From NCBI RefSeq assembly GCF_000429525.1, contig NZ_AUCA01000008.1, positions 27,451 to 91,450 of the forward strand: a stretch of DNA of 64,000 nucleotides. Reading direction: 5' to 3'. The position numbers and the translations under genes are program-made. A model generated the notes under the pieces. That model had not been told where the DNA came from. It did no database searches and worked only from the letters and a program-made list of their open reading frames with translations. The DNA comes from Alicyclobacillus contaminans DSM 17975 (GTDB lineage: Bacteria > Bacillota > Bacilli > Alicyclobacillales > Alicyclobacillaceae). This document shows, one piece after another, positions 56,512 to 63,797 of the stretch. Position 1 is the first letter of the stretch. The number at the start of each line of letters is the position of its first letter.

Positions 56512-57599
56512 TTCGCAGCCTCCTTCAGAGTCGTTGAGAGATGTTCCGCGTCCTTTGTCCTCGATGCCGCGACTTTCTCTTCGAAGATTCGCAAAAGTTC
56601 GGGCGTCGTTCGCAGCAGATGGATGGCGTGATCCGCGTGCCCCCGGCAGTAGCCGTTGCCGATGTGCAGCTCGACGTCTTTGGCCACGCCTTCCGCCCCC
56701 AGCGCGGCGGCGGCAAAGTTGGTCGCCATGCTGAAAAAGTAGACGAGACCGTGTTCCTTCGCGCACAGAATGGATGACAGCTCCGTGTTTGGCACGTTGA
56801 CGCAATTGATAACCACGTCGGCCAAGTGGCCGCCGAGCGCCTCCTCCACTGCGGCCATCACCTCCAGCGGCAAGGTGGCGTCCACGGCGAGCACCGCATC
56901 CGCACAGCCCAACTGCGCAATCCGCGCCTGTCCCTCCGGACTCGTCTCGACGGCGACGACGCGGCCATTGCCCGCGGACCGTCGCGCCTGGCAGAGCACG
57001 GTCAATCCGGATTTCCCTCCCGCGCCGAGCACCACCACGTGTTGACCCGGCTGGACAATCCGGGCGGTCTGCGCCGAAGCGCCGCACACGTCCAACACCG
57101 CCAGCGCCACCGCTTCCGGGATGTCCTCCGGCAGCTTGGCGAATATTCCGGTTTCGAACAGCACCGCTTTGCCGCGAACGGTCACCTGTCCGCTCGCCAT
57201 CTGAATGTCGACGATGTCTTCCAGATACAGCGGCGTAAGCGACAGGGAAACCAATGTTGCAATCCTCTCCCCCACGGCCACGTCCACACGGGTGGACAGC
57301 GCGGATCCAATCTCGGCCACCCTGCCGACCAGCATGCCGCCGCTGCCAGTCACGGGATTGTGGTGTTTCCCGCGCTCCTCCACAATCCTCCGCATGATGG
57401 CGGCCACTCGCTCGGGGTTGTCATTGGCCTCCATGCGGATCTGTGTGAAGGACGCAGCGTCAATGCTCAACCGCTCCACATCAATCAACAGTTCGTTGTC
57501 GTAACAAACGGGTTGATTATCCAATTTCCACGCAGGTTGCGGCATCGCCCCGGGCGGATCCAACACCCGGTGCAGCCCGTAAGGATGTCCTTTCCGCAC
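56508..57599 (-). CDS. kdd: L-erythro-3,5-diaminohexanoate dehydrogenase
   Basis: From GTG 57599 (GAGGAG eight bases upstream) the protein has 363 residues and begins VRKGHPYGLHRVLDPPGAMPQPAWKLDN, matching the family N-terminus. It has a Rossmann domain (HVVVLGAGGKSGLTVLCQARR) and a quinone-reductase-like fold, with IQMASGQVTVRGKAVLFETGI and NCVNVPNTELSSIL. Kdd oxidatively deaminates 3,5-diaminohexanoate to 3-keto-5-aminohexanoate with NAD+. It is the first gene of the operon and is read from a sigma-54 promoter. Confidence 0.94.
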   Translation of the reverse strand: MRKGHPYGLHRVLDPPGAMPQPAWKLDNQPVCYDNELLIDVERLSIDAASFTQIRMEANDNPERVAAIMRRIVEERGKHHNPVTGSGGMLVGRVAEIGSALSTRVDVAVGERIATLVSLSLTPLYLEDIVDIQMASGQVTVRGKAVLFETGIFAKLPEDIPEAVALAVLDVCGASAQTARIVQPGQHVVVLGAGGKSGLTVLCQARRSAGNGRVVAVETSPEGQARIAQLGCADAVLAVDATLPLEVMAAVEEALGGHLADVVINCVNVPNTELSSILCAKEHGLVYFFSMATNFAAAALGAEGVAKDVELHIGNGYCRGHADHAIHLLRTTPELLRIFEEKVAASRTKDAEHLSTTLKEAAK

Positions 57600-57649
57600 G
57601 CACCGCACCTCCTCTGGTCGCCCCATGGCGACCTGATGCCGCGTGTTTT

Positions 57650-57667
57650 AAGCAGATATCGTGCCAA
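57650..57667 (-). promoter_or_regulatory. sigma-54 (-24/-12) promoter of the kdd-kam operon
   Basis: TTGGCACGATATCTGCTT on the minus strand has the invariant GG and GC dinucleotides at exactly the -24/-12 spacing and a full TGGCAC box. It stands about 50 bases before the kdd start. Confidence 0.88.
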
Positions 57668-57700
57668 AATAAAAACAACTCGGCCCTTTCGCCGAGTTGC
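57666..57700 (-). terminator. terminator after the SorC regulator gene
   Basis: GCAACTCGGC and GCCGAGTTG form a nine- to ten-base stem with a six-base loop, then TTTTTATTTT. It isolates the kdd promoter from upstream transcription; its T-run abuts the -24 box. Confidence 0.9.
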
Positions 57701-57807
57701 GGTCTTTCGTCAAGGATGGATGATGGATGAGTGCCGTGCGTACTTTCTCCGAACGGCCACGCACACGCCAAATTTTCGGCACATGGCCGATGGTACTGCA
57801 GCATCAG

Positions 57808-57841
57808 TGCCGAAATACCGGCATTTGCCGACTTTCCGGCG
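57808..57841. promoter_or_regulatory. tandem inverted repeats, candidate enhancer for the sigma-54 promoter
   Basis: TGCCG-N6-CGGCA (57808-57823) and TGCCG-N6-CGGCG (57826-57841) repeat at 18-bp spacing. A related TCGGC-N5-GCCGA lies at 57776-57790. All are 110-190 bp upstream of the -12/-24 promoter, where activators of sigma-54 bind. Confidence 0.5.
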
Positions 57842-57856
57842 AAGTCCCGAAAACCC

Positions 57857-58795
57857 TCAGGCTTTCAGCAGTTGTTCCGCCGTCGATTGATCCGTCACCA
57901 GGACGCTCACCAGTTTTCCCACCAGTGCCGCGTGAATGGCCTGAACCTTCTCGGCCCCGTGGGCCACGCCGATAACGACGGGAATCCGCTGCAGGGCATC
58001 GAGTGACAGGGCAATCACCCGACGATTCCAGGAAACGGAGCTCGCCTGCCCCTTCGCGTTGATAAAGTTATAACAAATGTCGCCGGCCACGTCGGCATTC
58101 GCCAACTCACCGCCGTAATCTTCACCCATGTAGGTCTTCACCATCGTCGAGTGTTCGGGGGAGCCGCCGATGCCAACGATGGCGATATCCGCCCGGCTCC
58201 CGAGTTGAAACACGTCCGCAATCGATGACTGCTGCAAAAACAGCGCTTTGGCTTCCGGAGAGTCCACGACGACGGGGGCGTGGAGCAACTTGTAGTCCGC
58301 GTTGACCCGACTAGCAATCTGCACCGCGATGTGGTTCGCGTGGATGTCGACCCGCTCGTCTCCCATTCCGCCCACCAGCGGGACAATCGTCAGCGGCGCC
58401 AGATTGGCTCTCGGCATCTGGTTCGCCACTTCGTACAAGGTGGTTCCTGACGAAACCCCGATGATCTGATGCTTCTTGGCGATGCGAACCACGTAATTCC
58501 CCGTGGCCAAACCGAGGCTGCGCTTGATGCCCTGCTCTCCTGACTCGGAGACGACAATGGCTTCCCGAAGTCCGTATTTGCGCTCCAACGCCGCCTCCAC
58601 GCCCGCCGGTGGATGGGCCAATTCGTCGCGAATGCGGATCTCCACAATACCGGTCTCCTTTGCCTTGGCGAGGTATTTGGAAATCAGCGGACGCGATACG
58701 CCCAACACCTGCGCGATTTCTGCCTGGGTGGCACCGTCGTCGTAATACATGTGTGCAATTTTCACGAGTATCCTCGCATCGTCCGAGTAAGCCAA
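57857..58795 (-). CDS. SorC/DeoR-type sugar-binding transcriptional regulator
   Basis: The 312-residue protein has an N-terminal HTH (HMYYDDGATQAEIAQVLGVSRPLISKYLAKAKETGIVEIRI) and a SorC phosphosugar-binding domain (VVRIAKKHQIIGVSSGTTLYEVANQM, IVPLVGGMGDERVDIHANHIAVQIA, ADIAIVGIGG, GVAHGAEKVQAIHAALVGKLVSVLVTD). The start is TTG at 58795 with AAGGAAGG upstream. It is the last gene of the glucitol-type PTS operon and presumably answers to the phosphorylated polyol. The palindrome before the first gene (62744-62770) is a candidate site. Confidence 0.9.
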   Translation of the reverse strand: MAYSDDARILVKIAHMYYDDGATQAEIAQVLGVSRPLISKYLAKAKETGIVEIRIRDELAHPPAGVEAALERKYGLREAIVVSESGEQGIKRSLGLATGNYVVRIAKKHQIIGVSSGTTLYEVANQMPRANLAPLTIVPLVGGMGDERVDIHANHIAVQIASRVNADYKLLHAPVVVDSPEAKALFLQQSSIADVFQLGSRADIAIVGIGGSPEHSTMVKTYMGEDYGGELANADVAGDICYNFINAKGQASSVSWNRRVIALSLDALQRIPVVIGVAHGAEKVQAIHAALVGKLVSVLVTDQSTAEQLLKA

Positions 58796-58875
58796 ACGCT
58801 CTACCTTCCTTTGTCGTCCCCACGCCGCAGCGGCCTGGTGTCGTCGTTCAGGCTTGATCGGTAATTAATGTAATC

Positions 58876-59235
58876 CTATCGCTGCCGAATTTCAATAACG
58901 GATCCTAGTTTCACCTGGGGCACCCGGTGCGGTGTGACGTAAATGGAACCCGGAAGAATGTCGTCCGGAGCGTCGGTGAAGTACACGGAAATGTGGCCCA
59001 GTTCCTGCAAATTCCCCTGGGCCTGCGTCCCCACTTTGGAAATCTCGTAATCTTGCCCGTCCACCACCAGCTTGTCTCCTACGCAGAGCGATCCCGAGAA
59101 CGGCTCCGCGGACTCGTGAATGATGGAGACATCCCGCAGCGCGTCGGGAGCTGCCGGGCCGAAGAACACAAGGACCTTGTCATCCACAAACTCCAGTGCC
59201 ATCGCTCCAATATGAGTGACAACCGATTTCCACAT
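58876..59235 (-). CDS. srlB: PTS glucitol/sorbitol-type IIA component
   Basis: The 119-residue protein begins MWKSVVTHIGAMALEFVDDKVLVFFGPAAPDALRDVSIIHE; the His in IIHES is the likely phosphorylation site. It ends LPGSIYVTPHRVPQVKLGSVIEI. It passes phosphate from HPr to the IIB domain of SrlE. The ATG at 59235 is eight bases after GGAGG; the frame is open further upstream. Only the family, not the substrate, is certain. Confidence 0.9.
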   Translation of the reverse strand: MWKSVVTHIGAMALEFVDDKVLVFFGPAAPDALRDVSIIHESAEPFSGSLCVGDKLVVDGQDYEISKVGTQAQGNLQELGHISVYFTDAPDDILPGSIYVTPHRVPQVKLGSVIEIRQR

Positions 59236-59330
59236 CGCCAGTTCCTCCTTCATGAAAAAGGTTCGGCCGCCGGAAAAGATGCGGCCGAAGCTCCTCACCA
59301 TTCATGCCGTATCACATCCGAGGTGTTTTA

Positions 59331-60302
59331 TCAATACATTCCGAAACTTGCAAGATATGCGATGAGCACCGCAATCACGCCAGTAATCAGTCGACTGTAC
59401 AGGACCGCCGGAACCCCGTATTCAATCGTTTCCGGCTTCGCCTCGCCAAGGGACAACCCCACCGGAACAAAGTCGCAGCCCACCTGGCCATCGATGGCGA
59501 ACAGGGCCGGCAGCGCGTAGGCTGGCGAAATGGCCTTCGTCGCAATCTGCGTCCCGACCAACACCCCGATGATTTGAGCGATGACCGCGCCCGGCCCAAG
59601 CACCGGAGAGAGAAACGGAATGGTGCAGACGATGACCAGAACAATCAATCCACCGAGCGATCCGGCCAGCGGCACCAACCCGTCGGCGAGCAGCTTACCA
59701 AGCCCGGTATAGTTGATGATGCCAATCAGCATGCTCACGAACGCCATGAATGGAATGATGTTTTTGATGAGCATGTCCACGGAGTCACGGCCGGATTGGT
59801 ACAGGACGCCAATCACTTTCCCGATGGAGCGCGAGATGGCAAGCAGCCAGTTGGATTTCCGCGGCACTGCAGCAGCGGGAATGGCTGCGGTCGCCGCTCC
59901 CTCCGGTTGGCCGGCGGGCGTGACGACAGCTGCCTCATCCGCCAGTTCAATGTCGTTCACGGTCACGCCGGATACAAAAATGTCTTCCGTGATATACTTG
60001 CTCAACGGTCCCGAGGGAGAGGACGGCATGACATCCACCGTCGGAATTCGCTTCATGGGATACACCCCAATTCGCGCCGTACCTCCACAGTCAATGACAA
60101 CGCACATCATTTCCTCTTCCGGAACGGACGTGCTGAACCCATCCACCGCCTGAACGCCGGCCAGGTCCGCAATCTTTTGAGCCACCGGGTGGATTCCCCC
60201 GCCAGTGATGGAGACCACCTTATTCCGAGTCCCGTTCTCGGCTACCACCAATCCGAGGCCCCAGCCCCCAGGACCTTTCTTGACACGAACCGCGTGTCCC
60301 AT
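59331..60302 (-). CDS. srlE: PTS glucitol/sorbitol-type IIBC component
   Basis: The ATG at 60302 follows GGAGGGG; the protein has 323 residues. The IIB domain (VRVKKGPGGWGLGLVV, then VVIDCGGTARIGVYPMKRIPTVDV with the phosphorylated Cys) leads through an Ala/Pro-rich linker to a membrane domain with four to five helices (DSVDMLIKNIIPFMAFVSMLIGIINYTGLG, FLSPVLGPGAVIAQIIGVLVG). It carries and phosphorylates the incoming polyol with SrlA. Confidence 0.93.
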   Translation of the reverse strand: MGHAVRVKKGPGGWGLGLVVAENGTRNKVVSITGGGIHPVAQKIADLAGVQAVDGFSTSVPEEEMMCVVIDCGGTARIGVYPMKRIPTVDVMPSSPSGPLSKYITEDIFVSGVTVNDIELADEAAVVTPAGQPEGAATAAIPAAAVPRKSNWLLAISRSIGKVIGVLYQSGRDSVDMLIKNIIPFMAFVSMLIGIINYTGLGKLLADGLVPLAGSLGGLIVLVIVCTIPFLSPVLGPGAVIAQIIGVLVGTQIATKAISPAYALPALFAIDGQVGCDFVPVGLSLGEAKPETIEYGVPAVLYSRLITGVIAVLIAYLASFGMY

Positions 60303-60376
60303 TGACACCCCTCCATGGTTTCAGACTCTTTTGCAGGGTCACTTCTCCTGCTCTCCCAAAGCCCACAGCGGCAGCG

Positions 60377-60931
60377 TCACGCCGTGGGCGACGCCAAATT
60401 GGCCGCGCGCTTGGCTTCGGTACGCGAGCTGAGGTATTTCGTGATGTACTCGGTCACCACGCCACGGATGAAAATGACCACAATCCCCACCAGGAAATAA
60501 CGGACCGCCAGCGGGGCGATGGAGTACCCGGCCTTTTGTAGACCGTTGGCAATCCCCAGCCAAACGAACAGTTCCCCGGCGTTGGCATATGGGAAGAAAG
60601 CGGTTACGGGGTGTACAAACGATACCGCCGAGTCGTAAAATGCCGGCTTGTACTTTTCTGGCAGGAACCTGCCAAAGGTGTAGCACATCGGGTTGGTCAA
60701 AATCAGCACCGACAGAATTGGCATCAAGGTGTACCGCAGAACCAGGTACTTTGAAGCAAACATGATGGCTCGGTTCGCTCTCTCTTCGCCCACCAGTTTC
60801 ACTATGGTGTACGTGAACGTCAACAGCACAACCAGCGTTGGGACAATGCCTGTGACGAGTCCAACAAAGGTCTGCCCGCCGGCGTTGAACAATCCAATAA
60901 AATGGGATCCAATCCATTCAATCCAGCCCAT
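60377..60931 (-). CDS. srlA: PTS glucitol/sorbitol-type IIC component
   Basis: The 184-residue membrane protein begins MGWIEWIGSHFIGLFNAGGQTFVGLVTGIVPTLVVLLTFTYTIVKLVG and continues RYTLMPILSVLILTNPMCYTFGRFLPEKYKPAFYDSAVSFVHPVTAFFPYANAGELFVW, the SrlA pattern. Four hydrophobic segments are seen. GGGGAGG precedes the ATG at 60931. It forms the translocation channel together with SrlE. Confidence 0.94.
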   Translation of the reverse strand: MGWIEWIGSHFIGLFNAGGQTFVGLVTGIVPTLVVLLTFTYTIVKLVGEERANRAIMFASKYLVLRYTLMPILSVLILTNPMCYTFGRFLPEKYKPAFYDSAVSFVHPVTAFFPYANAGELFVWLGIANGLQKAGYSIAPLAVRYFLVGIVVIFIRGVVTEYITKYLSSRTEAKRAANLASPTA

Positions 60932-60958
60932 ACCTGTACCTCCCCTTCATTGTTTCAC

Positions 60959-61408
60959 TCACTCTGCCATCGGCAGTCTGTCTGTCTTTCGCGTATTCAA
61001 AAAACGCAATGCGTTCTCCGCGGCCATCCGGAACGCCCGAGCCAACGACTGCCGGCGGGATGACAGCCGGCGTCGCTGCTGGAGCGTGGTTTCGGCCCAT
61101 TGCATCACCTCCTCCACAGTCCTTCCCTCATGCTCCGCATGCGGGCTGAATTTGGCCAGAACCGTGAATCCAACGAGCGCCTGCACGTGCTGAATTCTGC
61201 CCGTGTCATCCACAATCATCAGGACAATGGCGCCGCTTCCCAAGGCTTTGCGGGCAATCCCTGAGAACAGGTAATACCCTTCCCGCTGCCGGTACCGCTC
61301 CACCAGTTGTTTCATGGCTCGGCGGTAATGGCGAATCTGCAGCCACGTCAACGCGTACTGCAACAACCAGGCGATGGCCACCGCGCTGATGATACCGAAG
61401 GTATTCAT
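60959..61408 (-). CDS. gutM: GutM family protein
   Basis: The 149-residue protein has one N-terminal membrane helix (GIISAVAIAWLLQYALTWLQI) and a basic cytoplasmic part with YYLFSGIARKALGSGAIVLMIVDDTGRIQ and ALVGFTVLAKF. This matches GutM, which is called an activator of glucitol operons in enterobacteria though its anchor suggests a membrane-linked role. AGGGGAGA precedes the ATG at 61408. It lies between the oxidoreductase and the PTS genes. Confidence 0.85.
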   Translation of the reverse strand: MNTFGIISAVAIAWLLQYALTWLQIRHYRRAMKQLVERYRQREGYYLFSGIARKALGSGAIVLMIVDDTGRIQHVQALVGFTVLAKFSPHAEHEGRTVEEVMQWAETTLQQRRRLSSRRQSLARAFRMAAENALRFLNTRKTDRLPMAE

Positions 61409-61445
61409 GGGCTTATCTCCCCTTCGCAGATAGGATGAGCGTGCG

Positions 61446-62693
61446 TCAAGCAAACATCTTGTCCTGCAGCTGTCGCAGCTGCCAAACCGTGGTCTCGGTG
61501 TCCAACTGAATGTCGTCCTCCGTGAGGAACTGCCCCACCTGAATGTCACGCTTCGCCACCGCTCGACCGCTGACCAAGCCAATCGGAATGTGTCCATTGC
61601 GGCGCATGTCCTCGTGCGTTTCAATCACACCGCGCACCGCGTATCCTCCGATGCCGTCCACCACCTCCCCGGCCGTGATGGCGCGTTTCGCGACGGCGAC
61701 CGTTTCCGATACCGGACCGGCGATGGGAGCGATGGTCGGATCTTTCAGCAATACGGCCCGCGCGATGGAAATCGGCGTCTCCAAACTGGCCAGATGATAC
61801 GGACGGTACAGCGTGTAATACGGTCCCTCGCCGACGGACAAGTACCGCAACTCGTCATCGACCGGCTGCAGCGGGCTCTTGACAATCACGAAGACCCCAG
61901 GCGCCAGTCCATGTACGTACTCGACCACGCCGTACCGCTTCAGACATCCACCTTCTTCCACCAACCGCAATGCATCGCCCACCGTTTTCACGTCCGCGTG
62001 CACACCGTGCATACCCACACAGTCAGGGACAAACCCGGTGGCATTGCTGAGCAGGTTCATCTCCGCCATCGTCTTGGTGCCGTCCTGAAACGCCGCCAGC
62101 ATATGCGCGCTCATATGTTTTCTCCGGGCTTCCTCAGCGCACGTGTCCGGATTGGCCAGCGGTATGAACGGGTTATTTTTTCCTTTGCCTGCCACCACCA
62201 CATCAAGCCCCAGCGACCGGGCGAATTCGACCAATTCCAGCGTCGCGGCGGGTTCATCTCCGGCCGATCCCGTGTAAATCAACCCGGCCGCTTGAAACCA
62301 ACGGGACAGGACGGGGCCAACGGTGACGTCCACCTCCACATTGAGCAGCACCAGGTGCTTTCGCGCAGCCAGCGCGTGCAGCGCGATGTTCGCTCCCACC
62401 TCAGGAACACCTGTGGCATCGACCACCACGTCCACATCCTTGCGTTCAATGATTTTCCGGTAATCATTGCTGACCGCCACCGGTTCCTGCCGCCCCTGCA
62501 GCTGGCTCATGTAGTAGGAGACCGCGTTCCCCGCCGCTGACAAATTGACATCACACACGCCCCGCACACACATCCCTGGTACTCTGGAGATTTGGGCAAT
62601 GAGACCTCGCCCCATTTGCCCGACGCCAATGATCCCCACTCCAATCGGGGTCCCCAGCTGTTCACAATTTGTCAGCAAACTGTAAGTGGACAT
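61446..62693 (-). CDS. NAD(P)-dependent oxidoreductase with C-terminal SAF domain
   Basis: The 415-residue protein has a Rossmann N-terminus (GVGIIGVGQMGRGLIAQIS) of the homoserine-dehydrogenase-like type, VDVVVDATGVPEVGANIALHALAARKHLVLLNVEVDVTVGP, then a C-terminal SAF domain (VSGRAVAKRDIQVGQFLTEDDI). It belongs to the poorly characterised COG4091-like group. Heading a glucitol-type PTS operon, it probably oxidises or isomerises the phosphorylated polyol; this is inference. AAGGAGAG precedes the ATG at 62693. It replaces the usual SrlD, which is a short-chain dehydrogenase. Confidence 0.82.
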   Translation of the reverse strand: MSTYSLLTNCEQLGTPIGVGIIGVGQMGRGLIAQISRVPGMCVRGVCDVNLSAAGNAVSYYMSQLQGRQEPVAVSNDYRKIIERKDVDVVVDATGVPEVGANIALHALAARKHLVLLNVEVDVTVGPVLSRWFQAAGLIYTGSAGDEPAATLELVEFARSLGLDVVVAGKGKNNPFIPLANPDTCAEEARRKHMSAHMLAAFQDGTKTMAEMNLLSNATGFVPDCVGMHGVHADVKTVGDALRLVEEGGCLKRYGVVEYVHGLAPGVFVIVKSPLQPVDDELRYLSVGEGPYYTLYRPYHLASLETPISIARAVLLKDPTIAPIAGPVSETVAVAKRAITAGEVVDGIGGYAVRGVIETHEDMRRNGHIPIGLVSGRAVAKRDIQVGQFLTEDDIQLDTETTVWQLRQLQDKMFA

Positions 62694-63292
62694 GCATCTC
62701 TCTCCTTCGGGTGTATCCGACTCTGACGAATGGGCCTTCTTTAACAAATGATATTCTATGAATCATTTGTAATTCCTTCTCGAATTTCGAGTTCAGTTGC
62801 AATTTTTAGACGACGATAGACGAAATCCGCATTTGTCTGCGAAGGAGGGAGATGACTGAGGAGTTTCCAGAGAGACAGGCCAGGATAGGAGTGTAATGGG
62901 CCAAGCGGAAAGGGAATCAAACCGTACATGACATTTTCCCTTATACGGCTTTCCGATGTTCGTCATTGATGCGCATCACGGACTTATGCGAGTGTAGACA
63001 GTCCGCTATATTTTGTTATCCTCACAATCTTCCGATGACCTCCCTTCCGTCATCGTCCCTGGTGTTGTCCCTCTTGTATGGGTGGATGGGCTGAAGCGAA
63101 CGTGGCCAAAACGAGAACAGGGACAAAGAGCAGGGCCAAGGATAGGGTGAGGGTAACCGCATGATCAGCCATTGCATTCAACGCATGGTTGGAAACCTCC
63201 TGTGTAGAGTCATTGACACCTCCGGTTTCCCCACGGAGGCGCTGTCTATCCGTGACGGTCAAGGCGTGTTGCACGCTGTCCGTGGTGGCAGG
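62694..63292. other. 600-bp region between the PTS operon and the right edge genes
   Basis: AT-rich promoter-like sequence with the two palindromes occupies the first 100 bp. Beyond that a minus-strand frame at 63050-63274 encodes one plausible membrane helix (TLTLSLALLFVPVLVLATF), but the only AGGAGG site leads to an ATG that stops after two codons. I do not call a gene. Confidence 0.45.
62744..62770. promoter_or_regulatory. palindromic operator upstream of the PTS operon
   Basis: ACAAATGAT and ATCATTTGT are perfect nine-base inverted repeats with a nine-base spacer, 51 bp before the first gene. A second palindrome, CTCGAATTTCGAG, lies at 62779-62791. The SorC regulator is the natural candidate to bind here. 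Confidence 0.6.
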
Positions 63293-63673
63293 CTAGGCTC
63301 TATGCTTGGGCGCAGTGCGCTTGAACAGGCGCAGGAGGAGGCCAGGTAGGAGGATGAGTAGACCAATGGCCGTTTTGAGCCCCCAGGTGGGCCAGGGCGT
63401 GTCTGGCACGGCGTTCGCCAGCAGCCGCAGTACCAGCGACGCCGCTGTCCAGGCCATCATGCCCGCACCCACCATCAAAATCCACTGATGCCGTGTACAT
63501 TGTTCTGACACCGTCAGGGCCAGCCGGATGAACAGCGGCACGGTGAGGAAGGGGCAGAGAACAAGGAGAACAAGCTTGCCCCCGAGCGCGGATCCCAGCC
63601 AGATCAAGTTGTCGAAATTGCCGAGAACCGTATAGGTAAATACGCGCCAAATGATGCGCCAGCGAGTGGCGTC
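63293..63673 (-). CDS. hypothetical membrane protein, 5' end uncertain or lost
   Basis: The frame encodes three to four hydrophobic segments (LVLLVLCPFLTVPLFIRLALTV, WILMVGAGMMAWTAASLVLRLLA, LKTAIGLLILLPGLLLRLF) and ends in a basic tail. I recognise no family. No start codon with a ribosome site is visible; the open frame runs on upstream through the end region of the IS element to 63826, where the residues look non-coding. The likely reading is a gene that lost its 5' end when the IS inserted. It could also be a spurious frame. Confidence 0.35.
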   Translation of the reverse strand, partial: DATRWRIIWRVFTYTVLGNFDNLIWLGSALGGKLVLLVLCPFLTVPLFIRLALTVSEQCTRHQWILMVGAGMMAWTAASLVLRLLANAVPDTPWPTWGLKTAIGLLILLPGLLLRLFKRTAPKHRA

Positions 63674-63674
63674 T

Positions 63675-63713
63675 AGGAGCGTGTCCGAGTAATCGACCGA
63701 AGGGCACGCTCCT
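63675..63713. repeat. hairpin downstream of the transposase gene
   Basis: AGGAGCGTG (63675-63683) and CACGCTCCT (63705-63713) are perfect nine-base inverted repeats, 85 bp after the transposase stop. It may mark the IS end or stop read-through. Confidence 0.5.
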
Positions 63714-63797
63714 GGGTGTCTTGTGGTAATGGTGAATGTTGGCGCCGACTGGGTTCGCGGCTCTTGTCCTGTATGTCCTATGTCCGCCACATCGGAG

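Noticed and set aside
57600..57660. An ordinary sigma-A promoter for kdd
   Set aside because: No paired -35/-10 of quality is present, while the -24/-12 pattern is nearly ideal.
63050..63274. Minus-strand 74-codon frame with one hydrophobic segment
   Set aside because: No start codon with a usable ribosome site, and the AGGAGG nearby leads into another frame that stops at once. Might still be a remnant.
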